Assembly: GCA_034423775.1 (NCBI GenBank) | Contig: CP139918.1 | Coordinates: 992,001 to 1,056,000 of the forward strand | Direction of reading: 5' to 3' | Origin: Alphaproteobacteria bacterium US3C007 | GTDB taxonomy: Bacteria; Pseudomonadota; Alphaproteobacteria; Rhodobacterales; Rhodobacteraceae | DNA length: 64,000 nt | Shown: piece by piece, positions 39,501-43,646 of the stretch | How positions within the stretch are numbered: the first letter of the stretch is position 1 | Layout of the letters: each line of letters opens with the position of its first letter | Made by a program: the position numbers and the translations under genes | Notes under the pieces: model-generated | The model's input: only the letters and a program-made list of their open reading frames with translations | Told to the model about the DNA's origin: nothing | The model's database searches: none

Positions 39501-41967
39501 TCGTCAGCGTGGAAGTCTCGCCAACCTTCAAACTGGACGCACTGCTCGTGATAGTGACAGTCGGATCAAGTGTATCAACCGCCTGAACACTATCCAACGC
39601 AGCCGCATTACCATTACTATTACCATCAACGGCAACACTGTCCTTAACGCTTACAAGAACATCGCCCTCATAATTGTCATTAGGCGTCACAACCAACGTG
39701 TATTCTGTCGTGCTATTAGCCTCAAACGTACCCTTCACACCATTCACAACCGTAACATCCGCAGCCGTAAACCCAGTCACAGCCTCATCAAATGTGAACG
39801 TATATGTAACGTCTCCGTTCGTCGTGCCAGACGCATTATCCGTAATCGTAACTTCAGTCAAATTATCTCGTTGAGCTGCTATAATGTCAGCTACTTGACC
39901 CGATATAACCGCCAACTGATCTTGAATGGCATTTAGCTCCACGGCAACCGTCGATGCATTATCTGTATTGTCCGTAACTACGCCAATTAAAGTACTAAGG
40001 TCTGCGATATCAGATAAATTTGATGCGATATCCGTATCATTGGAAGAAATTTGCGTCTCCAACGCACTCGCCATTATCGCAAGCTCAGGGATGCCTGGAT
40101 AAATGGTCAATCCAGATGGAACAGAACCAAACTCTGATCCGGTCACATTGCTCAAAAGAGTTGTTCCAGCAGAATTTTTAACGGTAATAGACGTCCCGAT
40201 CATCACAAAGTCGGAATCCAATCCGCTGCCAGTCAAGTCGCTTAGCGCTTCCGAAGAGTCCAACGTTATGGTTAAAGCGCCCAGACCAGATGCACTGACA
40301 AGGCTTTCCAACGAGTGAAACTGATCTAGCGACATGCTAACGCCTGAGTTAACAGTAAGCTGCAAGCCATCTTTTATTGTGATGCTTCGAACATCTAAGG
40401 TGCCCTTGGCGACTTCAATTTCGCTGAACTGACTTACGTCAGACCCAAGTGTCAAATTCACCAGATCTTCTTCGCCGTCAAAATCGAAAACCAAACGATC
40501 ATTTGAAGCTACCGTAAGACCAGAGGTATCAAGAATTAAATCTCGGCTGTCGACAGTTCCAACGGTTTCATCAGCCACTTTTATCACGATGCTATCGGCA
40601 CCTTCGCCCATAGAGCCACGCAAATCGATCTTGGTTGCATCTGGCGCATTAATGATGAACTCGTCCGCTCCTGACGTTGCCTCTGCAGAAACAACAACCG
40701 TAAGCTCGACCGCACCAGAAATGGTTTTATCGGCTACGCTGTCGATCGTCACAACCGATGCATCACTGCCCGTTCCATCTTTACCAGAAACTCCGCCGCG
40801 GGTGAAAGTTGCTCCACCTTCAGAGTTCAGTGTCATGACGACTGTACCGGTAGCATCCCCACCAAACACAATTACGTTATTGGTCTCAGTTACGGTAAAC
40901 GTTGCGGATTGCGCGTTTGAAACATCATCAACTGACGTTGCAGCAGCAATGACCGCGGCCTGGCTTGCGGCGGACGAGGCAACGGAATCCGAATCCAGAG
41001 AAGCTGTTGCAGTTGGATTGTCAGCTATTGCTGTATCGATAACAGCCTTTACCACATCAACGTCCGTTAAATCGACCGCACCCGAAGAGTTTTGAACCGT
41101 TTTTGCCAAAGCTGCGGAAACGGCAAAACCTGCTTCGCCACCACCCGACTCGGAAATCAAAGCCGCAACTTGTACACCGGCCTTATAGACTTCAACATTA
41201 TCTGAGGCGATTGGATCTAACGTCGTTAGTTCAACATCTCCTGTAATGCCCAAAGCCGTTTTGACAGCGGCTTCAGCGGCCTCGGCGGTTGCACCGGTCT
41301 CGACGATTTGCTGCACAAGTGTGGTTAACGGCGTGACAACGGTGGAGCCGGCTGGCGCTTTGAGGATGCCTGTAAACGCCTCATTTGGGTTGTCCAGATC
41401 GATTGCGGTACGACCCTCTGGATCTTGACTTGGATCCATTACAATCGACGCAGTCGAACTACCGCCTAGCGAATATTTACCAGCTGAATCCGTGTATGCG
41501 GTGGCCTCCCCATCGGCAGCGTCATAAACACCGTCTCCATCTTCATCTCGGAAGACAAACGCGTTCGTTACATAGCCGTCAATTACATACCCTTCAGAAA
41601 CCTCACCAGGGTTGCTAGATGTACCACCCCCCCCACAGGCCGCTAGGGGCAAGAGCAAAACGCTAAACGCCCCACCCTTCTTTGAAGCGTGTCGCGCGCG
41701 CTCCGACCATTCAGCTAAAAACTTCCTCCGCGCCGAGACATCGGCGGGAAGTTTTATCTTCCTGATACTTTTACTTGACTGGCCATTGAGTGCGCGAAAT
41801 GATCCAGGTTCGACTTCCGCAAACATCCCCTCAGACAAAACTCCACCACGAACGATTGGCTGAACACCAATTTGAGATTTTTCCAAATTAAGTACATCTG
41901 TAACATTTTCGTCACTATTTATCTGAACTTGATACAAATTTTTTACCTCAAATGATGAATCTTTCAT
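18598..41967 (-). CDS. Giant repetitive T1SS adhesin (about 7,789 residues)
   Basis: Surface adhesin of the LapA/BapA kind. The ATG at 41967 has GGAG eight bases upstream; an ATG at 42042 lacks this. Layout: basic/amphipathic N-terminus (1-100); hydrophobic LLLPLAACGGGG at 105-115; a DEDGDGVYDAADGE calcium-type loop at 141-154; unique region with a coiled coil (about 630-700). Nine 294-residue units, each of three Ig-like folds, cover 706-3351. A region resembling the swm_rep_I/SwmB repeat follows (about 3352-3455), then an RTX-like stretch with GGAGNDTF. A 64-unit array of a TKTLTLTAAQATGKTITGDG motif covers 3825-7252. The C-terminal part (7253-7789) has GAGADSVTTGSGNDTVDLG and a T1SS-type end (SELTLLATLDDQVGFAEIL). 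No cleavable N-terminal signal is seen. Export by the T1SS at 8-13.6 kb is inferred. Likely role: attachment or biofilm. Confidence 0.92.
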   Translation of the reverse strand: MKDSSFEVKNLYQVQINSDENVTDVLNLEKSQIGVQPIVRGGVLSEGMFAEVEPGSFRALNGQSSKSIRKIKLPADVSARRKFLAEWSERARHASKKGGAFSVLLLPLAACGGGGTSSNPGEVSEGYVIDGYVTNAFVFRDEDGDGVYDAADGEATAYTDSAGKYSLGGSSTASIVMDPSQDPEGRTAIDLDNPNEAFTGILKAPAGSTVVTPLTTLVQQIVETGATAEAAEAAVKTALGITGDVELTTLDPIASDNVEVYKAGVQVAALISESGGGEAGFAVSAALAKTVQNSSGAVDLTDVDVVKAVIDTAIADNPTATASLDSDSVASSAASQAAVIAAATSVDDVSNAQSATFTVTETNNVIVFGGDATGTVVMTLNSEGGATFTRGGVSGKDGTGSDASVVTIDSVADKTISGAVELTVVVSAEATSGADEFIINAPDATKIDLRGSMGEGADSIVIKVADETVGTVDSRDLILDTSGLTVASNDRLVFDFDGEEDLVNLTLGSDVSQFSEIEVAKGTLDVRSITIKDGLQLTVNSGVSMSLDQFHSLESLVSASGLGALTITLDSSEALSDLTGSGLDSDFVMIGTSITVKNSAGTTLLSNVTGSEFGSVPSGLTIYPGIPELAIMASALETQISSNDTDIASNLSDIADLSTLIGVVTDNTDNASTVAVELNAIQDQLAVISGQVADIIAAQRDNLTEVTITDNASGTTNGDVTYTFTFDEAVTGFTAADVTVVNGVKGTFEANSTTEYTLVVTPNDNYEGDVLVSVKDSVAVDGNSNGNAAALDSVQAVDTLDPTVTITSSASSLKVGETSTLTITFSEAVTAFTKDDISVESGTLGELSSVTTNSDGTATYTIAYTPATTTDSEVAISVSTSYTDTVGNAGRASSTLNLNVDTVAPAVAITGGAVSSKDAVHAISGTGEAGATVSIVDTTADPDVVLSTTVVNVDGAWTTTIDLGTDGTHALKAVAVDAMGNTTSTATVDYTLVEDDVPAVTITDNASGTTNGDVTYTFTFDEAVTGFTAADVTVVNGVKGTFEANSTTEYTLVVTPNDNYEGDVLVSVKDSVAVDGNSNGNAAALDSVQAVDTLDPTVTITSSASSLKVGETSTLTITFSEAVTAFTKDDISVESGTLGELSSVTTNSDGTATYTIAYTPATTTDSEVAISVSTSYTDTVGNAGRASSTLNLNVDTVAPAVAITGGAVSSKDAVHAISGTGEAGATVSIVDTTADPDVVLSTTVVNVDGAWTTTIDLGTDGTHALKAVAVDAMGNTTSTATVDYTLVEDDVPAVTITDNASGTTNGDVTYTFTFDEAVTGFTAADVTVVNGVKGTFEANSTTEYTLVVTPNDNYEGDVLVSVKDSVAVDGNSNGNAAALDSVQAVDTLDPTVTITSSASSLKVGETSTLTITFSEAVTAFTKDDISVESGTLGELSSVTTNSDGTATYTIAYTPATTTDSEVAISVSTSYTDTVGNAGRASSTLNLNVDTVAPAVAITGGAVSSKDAVHAISGTGEAGATVSIVDTTADPDVVLSTTVVNVDGAWTTTIDLGTDGTHALKAVAVDAMGNTTSTATVDYTLVEDDVPAVTITDNASGTTNGDVTYTFTFDEAVTGFTAADVTVVNGVKGTFEANSTTEYTLVVTPNDNYEGDVLVSVKDSVAVDGNSNGNAAALDSVQAVDTLDPTVTITSSASSLKVGETSTLTITFSEAVTAFTKDDISVESGTLGELSSVTTNSDGTATYTIAYTPATTTDSEVAISVSTSYTDTVGNAGRASSTLNLNVDTVAPAVAITGGAVSSKDAVHAISGTGEAGATVSIVDTTADPDVVLSTTVVNVDGAWTTTIDLGTDGTHALKAVAVDAMGNTTSTATVDYTLVEDDVPAVTITDNASGTTNGDVTYTFTFDEAVTGFTAADVTVVNGVKGTFEANSTTEYTLVVTPNDNYEGDVLVSVKDSVAVDGNSNGNAAALDSVQAVDTLDPTVTITSSASSLKVGETSTLTITFSEAVTAFTKDDISVESGTLGELSSVTTNSDGTATYTIAYTPATTTDSEVAISVSTSYTDTVGNAGRASSTLNLNVDTVAPAVAITGGAVSSKDAVHAISGTGEAGATVSIVDTTADPDVVLSTTVVNVDGAWTTTIDLGTDGTHALKAVAVDAMGNTTSTATVDYTLVEDDVPAVTITDNASGTTNGDVTYTFTFDEAVTGFTAADVTVVNGVKGTFEANSTTEYTLVVTPNDNYEGDVLVSVKDSVAVDGNSNGNAAALDSVQAVDTLDPTVTITSSASSLKVGETSTLTITFSEAVTAFTKDDISVESGTLGELSSVTTNSDGTATYTIAYTPATTTDSEVAISVSTSYTDTVGNAGRASSTLNLNVDTVAPAVAITGGAVSSKDAVHAISGTGEAGATVSIVDTTADPDVVLSTTVVNVDGAWTTTIDLGTDGTHALKAVAVDAMGNTTSTATVDYTLVEDDVPAVTITDNASGTTNGDVTYTFTFDEAVTGFTAADVTVVNGVKGTFEANSTTEYTLVVTPNDNYEGDVLVSVKDSVAVDGNSNGNAAALDSVQAVDTLDPTVTITSSASSLKVGETSTLTITFSEAVTAFTKDDISVESGTLGELSSVTTNSDGTATYTIAYTPATTTDSEVAISVSTSYTDTVGNAGRASSTLNLNVDTVAPAVAITGGAVSSKDAVHAISGTGEAGATVSIVDTTADPDVVLSTTVVNVDGAWTTTIDLGTDGTHALKAVAVDAMGNTTSTATVDYTLVEDDVPAVTITDNASGTTNGDVTYTFTFDEAVTGFTAADVTVVNGVKGTFEANSTTEYTLVVTPNDNYEGDVLVSVKDSVAVDGNSNGNAAALDSVQAVDTLDPTVTITSSASSLKVGETSTLTITFSEAVTAFTKDDISVESGTLGELSSVTTNSDGTATYTIAYTPATTTDSEVAISVSTSYTDTVGNAGRASSTLNLNVDTVAPAVAITGGAVSSKDAVHAISGTGEAGATVSIVDTTADPDVVLSTTVVNVDGAWTTTIDLGTDGTHALKAVAVDAMGNTTSTATVDYTLVEDDVPAVTITDNASGTTNGDVTYTFTFDEAVTGFTAADVTVVNGVKGTFEANSTTEYTLVVTPNDNYEGDVLVSVKDSVAVDGNSNGNAAALDSVQAVDTLDPTVTITSSASSLKVGETSTLTITFSEAVTAFTKDDISVESGTLGELSSVTTNSDGTATYTIAYTPATTTDSEVAISVSTSYTDTVGNAGRASSTLNLNVDTVAPAVAITGGAVSSKDAVHAISGTGEAGATVSIVDTTADPDVVLSTTVVNVDGAWTTTIDLGTDGTHALKAVAVDAMGNTTSTATVDYTLVEDDVPVLNSASVSGTTLTLTYSEALDDSVGEVPVTGDFSVSTDGVANAVNAVAVAGSTVTLTLETAVEFGQTVLVSYTDPTGDSSATTQDAAGNDAVSFVNQTVTNSTARANLADTPADLVAEGVTSLDAAGNITTNTTAATIQQARTLMDAQNTGTTTIHELSVSAADAVSLAPDSNDALTLVSVSGVFGTGKDAEISLTNIPYASNITFAGRSANETIYLPERDASSDGATGGVLNLDGGAGNDTFLIYGGSSGSRVLSSSDVLAGGAGTGDTLHLVGTVDLSGINTFSGIENLTLENSTSLVTMTGDQFATLTGTVTGDTTSKIVIDADANNALDISGTGVTFSNVAELEVAAGIALTVNLTQLGTITNVDTNATDATLAVNLNGVTIDGTSVDISDSDLDVGSSTINVTLANSATFTMSAVQAHGATVGGTGTVIVKGTQGTNLDISALTSTSTDITDVNSGAALTNFTPPTVGDSKTLTLTAAQATGKTITGDGTVQIETTGADTIAFSADTDLSSVTATLGFATNVSVADTKTLTLTAAQATGKTITGDGTVSIKGDVAADTDLTDITATVSLDGGTAAVANTKTLTLTAAQATGKTITGDGTVQIETTGADTIAFSADTDLSSVTATLGFATNVSVADTKTLTLTAAQATGKTITGDGTVSIKGDVAADTDLTDIAATVSLDGGTAAVANTKTLTLTAAQATGKTITGDGTVSIEGDVAADTDLTDIAATVSLDGGTAAVANTKTLTLTAAQATGKTITGDGTVSIEGDVAADTDLTDIAATVSLDGGTAAVADTKTLTLTAAQATGKTITGDGTVQIETTGVDTIAFSADTDLSSVTATLGFATNVSVADTKTLTLTAAQATGKTITGDGTVSIKGDVAADTDLTDIAATVSLDGGTAAVADTKTLTLTAAQATGKTITGDGTVSIEGDVAADTDLTDITATVSLDGGTAAVANTKTLTLTAAQATGKTITGDGTVQIETTGVDTIAFSADTDLSSVTATLGFATNVSVADTKTLTLTAAQATGKTITGDGTVSIKGDVAADTDLTDIAATVSLDGGTAAVADTKTLTLTAAQATGKTITGDGTVSIEGDVAADTDLTDIAATVSLDGGTAAVANTKTLTLTAAQATGKTITGDGTVSIEGDVAADTDLTDITATVSLDGGTAAVANTKTLTLTAAQATGKTITGDGTVSIEGDVAADTDLTDIAATVSLDGGTAAVANTKTLTLTAAQATGKTITGDGTVQIETTGVDTIAFSADTDLSSVTATLGFATNVSVADTKTLTLTAAQATGKTITGDGTVSIKGDVAADTDLTDITATVSLDGGTAAVADTKTLTLTDAQATGKTITGDGTVSIEGDVAADTDLTDIAATVSLDGGTAAVADTKTLTLTAAQATGKTITGDGTVQIETTGVDTIAFSADTDLSSVTATLGFATNVSVADTKTLTLTAAQATGKTITGDGTVSIKGDVAADTDLTDIAATVSLDGGTAAVANTKTLTLTAAQATGKTITGDGTVQIETTGADTIAFSADTDLSSVTATLGFATNVSVANTKTLTLTAAQATGKTITGDGTVSIKGDVAADTDLTDIAATVSLDGGTAAVADTKTLTLTAAQATGKTITGDGTVSIEGDVAADTDLTDIAATVSLDGGTAAVADTKTLTLTAAQATGKTITGDGTVQIETTGADTIAFSADTDLSSVTATLGFATNVSVADTKTLTLTAAQATGKTITGDGTVSIKGDVAADTDLTDIAATVSLDGGTAAVANTKTLTLTAAQATGKTITGDGTVQIETTGVDTIAFSADTDLSSVTATLGFATNVSVADTKTLTLTAAQATGKTITGDGTVSIKGDVAADTDLTDIAATVSLDGGTAAVADTKTLTLTAAQATGKTITGDGTVSIEGDVAADTDLTDIAATVSLDGGTAAVANTKTLTLTAAQATGKTITGDGTVSIEGDVAADTDLTDITATVSLDGGTAAVADTKTLTLTAAQATGKTITGDGTVSIEGDVAADTDLTDITATVSLDGGTAAVADTKTLTLTAAQATGKTITGDGTVQIETTGVDTIAFSADTDLSSVTATLGFATNVSVADTKTLTLTAAQATGKTITGDGTVSIEGDVAADTDLTDIAATVSLDGGTAAVANTKTLTLTAAQATGKTITGDGTVQIETTGADTIAFSADTDLSSVTATLGFATNVSVADTKTLTLTAAQATGKTITGDGTVSIKGDVAADTDLTDIAATVSLDGGTAAVANTKTLTLTAAQATGKTITGDGTVQIETTGADTIAFSADTDLSSVTATLGFATNVSVADTKTLTLTAAQATGKTITGDGTVSIKGDVAADTDLTDIAATVSLDGGTAAVADTKTLTLTAAQATGKTITGDGTVSIEGDVAADTDLTDIAATVSLDGGTAAVANTKTLTLTAAQATGKTITGDGTVQIETTGVDTIAFSADTDLSSVTATLGFATNVSVADTKTLTLTAAQATGKTITGDGTVSIKGDVAADTDLTDIAATVSLDGGTAAVADTKTLTLTAAQATGKTITGDGTVSIEGDVAADTDLTDIAATVSLDGGTAAVANTKTLTLTAAQATGKTITGDGTVSIEGDVAADTDLTDITATVSLDGGTAAVANTKTLTLTAAQATGKTITGDGTVSIEGDVAADTDLTDIAATVSLDGGTAAVANTKTLTLTAAQATGKTITGDGTVQIETTGVDTIAFSADTDLSSVTATLGFATNVSVADTKTLTLTAAQATGKTITGDGTVSIKGDVAADTDLTDIAATVSLDGGTAAVADTKTLTLTAAQATGKTITGDGTVSIEGDVAADTDLTDIAATVSLDGGTAAVADTKTLTLTAAQATGKTITGDGTVQIETTGVDTIAFSADTDLSSVTATLGFATNVSVADTKTLTLTAAQATGKTITGDGTVSIKGDVAADTDLTDIAATVSLDGGTAAVANTKTLTLTAAQATGKTITGDGTVQIETTGADTIAFSADTDLSSVTATLGFATNVSVANTKTLTLTAAQATGKTITGDGTVSIKGDVAADTDLTDIAATVSLDGGTAAVADTKTLTLTAAQATGKTITGDGTVSIEGDVAADTDLTDIAATVSLDGGTAAVADTKTLTLTAAQATGKTITGDGTVQIETTGVDTIAFSADTDLSSVTATLGFATNVSVADTKTLTLTAAQATGKTITGDGTVSIKGDVAADTDLTDIAATVSLDGGTAAVANTKTLTLTAAQATGKTITGDGTVQIETTGADTIAFSADTDLSSVTATLGFATNVSVADTKTLTLTAAQATGKTITGDGTVSIKGDVAADTDLTDIAATVSLDGGTAAVANTKTLTLTAAQTTGKTITGDGTVQIETTGADTIAFSADTDLSSVTATLGFATNVSVADTKTLTLTAAQATGKTITGDGTVSIKGDVAADTDLTDIAATVSLDGGTAAVADTKTLTLTAAQATGKTITGDGTVSIEGDVAADTDLTDIAATVSLDGGTAAVANTKTLTLTAAQATGKTITGDGTVQIETTGADTIAFSADTDLSSVTATLGFATNVSVADTKTLTLTAAQATGKTITGDGTVSIKGDVAADTDLTDIAATVSLDGGTAAVANTKTLTLTAAQATGKTITGDGTVSIEGDVAADTDLTDITATVSLDGGTAAVANTKTLTLTAAQATGKTITGDGTVSIKGDVAADTDLTDITATVSLDGGTAAVANTKTLTLTAAQATGKTITGDGTVSIEGDVAADTDLTDITATVSLDGGTAAVANTKTLTLTAAQATGKTITGDGTVSIKGDVAADTDLTDITATVSLDGGTAAVADTKTLTSTAAQATGKTITGDGTVSIEGDVAADTDLTDITATVSLDGGTAAVADTKTLTLTAAQATGKTITGDGTVSIEGDVAADTDLTDIAATVSLDGGTAAVADTKTLTLTAAQATGKTITGDGTLDISGAVTADANFTDVTSSILFGGDNTVTVSNGATLTVTGDQANQIAGGVTKLGGAKLAVLVESASLDLTQKDLSDVDSLTSTSGNSAVLTVSQATALGTSNISGTYILKDTVTALSNADATIFANAASYSVLDTSSKIQAEIDTNGITTGTLLVDATAIDASDNNTVDLTVTQIAAKGSVFTDGYDLSDTSTNLLNASQSVIDAVVNASNDVKVAAGDANELTVAQYNTLIGRTTVDTWSYEIQDSASAIIAASGTNAITGTTTISVTDNAAGSLQVSEYTTLNGLTKPDGNDNWSYSIDDTPTNIDTEVENNGDAGGSMLAGASSVTVSGTGAAETLNLQSVETGTLNYVINMGAGADSVTTGSGNDTVDLGASDGAVDTYVFAASDTANGQDVVSNFEGGTDKIDVSAFSSTKVQISGTPDITTTNGTVYYVTTSTAGAADAGQSVGAAFVINLSANWSDNNATSWIVLTDNNSTAVYEFNDTAGSADGVQASELTLLATLDDQVGFAEILTS
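20212..30495 (-). repeat. 64-unit two-letter tandem array inside the adhesin gene
   Basis: I counted 44 units of 156 bases (52 residues, type S: ...GDGTVSI[KE]GDVAADTDL...) and 20 units of 171 bases (57 residues, type Q: ...GDGTVQIETTG[AV]DTIAF...). 44x156 + 20x171 = 10,284 bases, exactly the distance from 20212 to 30495, so there are no odd units. All units share the first 22 residues; the second half alternates between two sequences. Numbers of S after successive Q units, N- to C-terminal: 1,3,2,4,2,1,2,1,4,1,1,2,4,2,1,2,1,1,2,7. Variable residues are few (K/E, I-A/I-T, N/D, A/V). A partial 65th unit follows at about 20130-20211. Confidence 0.95.
31915..39852 (-). repeat. Nine apparently identical 882-base repeats (Ig-like modules)
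   Basis: Exactly nine 882-base units in head-to-tail order, 7,938 bases. Each encodes 294 residues in three Ig-like folds of about 97, 103 and 94 residues (starting VTITDNASGTTNGD, TVTITSSASSLKVG and AVAITGGAVSSKDA), so 27 Ig-like domains in total. Reading copy against copy I found no base difference inside the units, including silent positions. The family resemblance is to bacterial Ig-like (Big) domains of large adhesins. Confidence 0.93.
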
Positions 41968-41984
41968 CTTCTTTTCTCCAACTA

Positions 41985-42010
41985 AGGCAAGACGTAACCA
42001 AGTCTTGCCT
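41985..42010 (-). promoter_or_regulatory. Hairpin in the adhesin 5' leader next to the ribosome binding site
   Basis: Perfect nine-base inverted repeat AGGCAAGAC/GTCTTGCCT with an eight-base loop. It ends about five bases upstream of the GGAG Shine-Dalgarno sequence of the giant adhesin. It could control translation or protect the 5' end of a 23-kb messenger; it could also be a protein-binding site. Confidence 0.5.
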
Positions 42011-42104
42011 ATGAAAATAACGCTCACAGGCCTTTTTATCAAAGAGTTTAACTTACAAGCGCACGTTGCTCTTTTGCCAGAAATAACAATTGAAGGCTTG
42101 CAGT

Positions 42105-42137
42105 AAATATCTAATTAATACTTAATAATAGATATTT
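42105..42137. promoter_or_regulatory. Candidate operator in the adhesin/regulator spacer
   Basis: Inverted repeat AAATATCTA (42105-42113) and TAGATATTT (42129-42137) separated by 15 bases. The left half, extended to ATATCTAATTA, matches the motif upstream of the T1SS operon exactly over 11 bases. On the minus strand it points toward the adhesin, 139 bases before its start. Confidence 0.45.
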
Positions 42138-42146
42138 TACCCTAAA

Positions 42147-42156
42147 AATTAGATAT
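42147..42156 (+). promoter_or_regulatory. AATTAGATAT motif upstream of the LuxR-type gene
   Basis: Third copy of the motif, here pointing toward the regulator gene and running into a perfect TATAAT (42154-42159) that may be its -10 box, 85 bases before the start codon. This raises the option that the motif is an upstream extension of a promoter core. Confidence 0.4.
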
Positions 42157-42244
42157 AATAATTGAGTTTCTTCTTTGCTACATCTCACGACTAAACCTCT
42201 TAAAGAAAATCTAAACTGTTCACATATAAAAGAAGGCTGACCCT

Positions 42245-42925
42245 ATGGCTATTCAAGAGGAAAATGGCGGGACGAAAAATAATATTAATATAATACTAGT
42301 TTGTGCGACAAATTTCTACTTTCAACAGCCAGTCTTAGATTTTATAAAGGAACAAGAAGGAAATTGGCTAATTAGCCATCACTCTGACACTGAAAACGTT
42401 CTAAATGTAATAGCATCAAACAGAAAAGATATTGCGTATGCAATCATAGAAATCAGCGCACGCTCAACATTCGCTTATAGAAATTTTAAGCGTATCATTG
42501 ACGCTTTAGACAAAACACCCAGGCTAGCTGTTGCAGAAAATGTTGATCTTTCACATTTTGAAAAAATACTATCATTTGGGATCAATGGTTTCATCAACAC
42601 TAAAGATACAGCTATTTCAATCGCGCTTGCACTGTCGTCGATTGAAAATCAGGGGTTTCCCATCAGCCCTTCAATAGCCAAATTATTAATTCCCAACATT
42701 AAGCAAAAAATAATTATTGAAAATAAAGAGGTAAGCCTCACTCCTCAACAGCAGCGTATTTTGACCCTTATTTATGCCGGTAGATCTTATACTCAAATTG
42801 CCTCTGACATGGGCTTGTCGATAAATACGGTGCACACTTACAGCAGAAGTTTATTCAAAAGACTAAACGTACACTCGAAAACTGAAGCAATTCACTTCGC
42901 CAAAACCGCAGGACTGCTTTCATAA
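42245..42925 (+). CDS. LuxR/CsgD-type transcriptional regulator, divergent from the adhesin
   Basis: A 226-residue protein. The N-terminal domain (about 15-125) has a receiver-like outline (INIILVCATNFYFQQPVLDF at the start, FEKILSFGINGFINT near its end) but lacks a clear phospho-acceptor aspartate pocket. The C-terminal LuxR/NarL helix-turn-helix is clear: LTPQQQRILTLIYAGRSYTQ, IASDMGLSINTVHTYSRSLF, KRLNVHSKTEAIHFAK. This arrangement recalls CsgD and VpsT, biofilm regulators with a degenerate receiver domain that in VpsT binds cyclic di-GMP. AGAAGG lies eight bases before the ATG. Its position opposite the giant adhesin makes it the prime candidate to control it. Confidence 0.88.
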   Translation: MAIQEENGGTKNNINIILVCATNFYFQQPVLDFIKEQEGNWLISHHSDTENVLNVIASNRKDIAYAIIEISARSTFAYRNFKRIIDALDKTPRLAVAENVDLSHFEKILSFGINGFINTKDTAISIALALSSIENQGFPISPSIAKLLIPNIKQKIIIENKEVSLTPQQQRILTLIYAGRSYTQIASDMGLSINTVHTYSRSLFKRLNVHSKTEAIHFAKTAGLLS

Positions 42926-43569
42926 GCTTCTTGTTAAATCCCCTTCAATCCAAATGAGCCCGGGCTTATTTGATTGAATCTGTGTGTTTTTTAACCTCAT
43001 GCTTAGTCGTTTTAAAAGACAAAAGGAAACTCTATTAGTTGATCTAAATTTTGAACGCGACCTAGGCTCACTGAATGTTGTAAAATCATTCAGCATTTCA
43101 TAATGGCGTAAGTTATTAAGCTTGTCCTGAAAGCAATCTATCGCTCGGATGTGATTAGAGTACGTTGGCAAGTACTAAATTAAAAGGCTTCCCTTACAAT
43201 AGAGACGGGCATTCATCGCCGTGACAAAAGGTTAATTTCCAAACAACATCGCGCAAACACATCGATAAACGTCACTACATAATACATCTTAAAATTATTA
43301 TATCACCGGAATACACCGAAGCGCCAAGTGGACGTTTTTTTGTTTTGGAAGTAGGGTGTGAAGCTGTAACTTTCAGCTTATGTATCTGGTGAATAAAAAC
43401 CTTACGGCTTTTACTTTCTAGGTGACTACACCAAAAACTATACATTTGACTGATGCTGCAAGTCATGCGGCACCTAAAGAATATAGAGCCGCAAAAAGGA
43501 TCGTCCCGCTGTGTTCCTATCGTCAGGAACGTGGCCTATTATCACTAAACCAGCTACTTAACCTTATCT
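42926..43569. other. Gene-less stretch between the regulator and the initiator tRNA
   Basis: About 640 bases, AT-rich, with only short open frames of no recognisable character on either strand (for example 42920-43171 and 43275-43466 on the minus strand). A T-run at 43335-43341 follows weakly paired sequence. I see no gene, repeat or RNA here. Confidence 0.4.

Positions 43570-43646
<77 letters not shown>

Noticed and set aside
20212..39852. Tandem repeats considered as a CRISPR array
   Set aside because: Units are 156, 171 and 882 bases, coding and head-to-tail without unique spacers of CRISPR size; no cas genes are present.
32005..39874. Regularly spaced plus-strand frames of 69 and 120 residues
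   Set aside because: They recur every 882 bases as antisense shadows of the nine Ig-like units.
42920..43466. Short minus-strand frames between the regulator gene and the tRNA
   Set aside because: No ribosome sites, no recognisable motifs and poor amino-acid composition; treated as non-coding.
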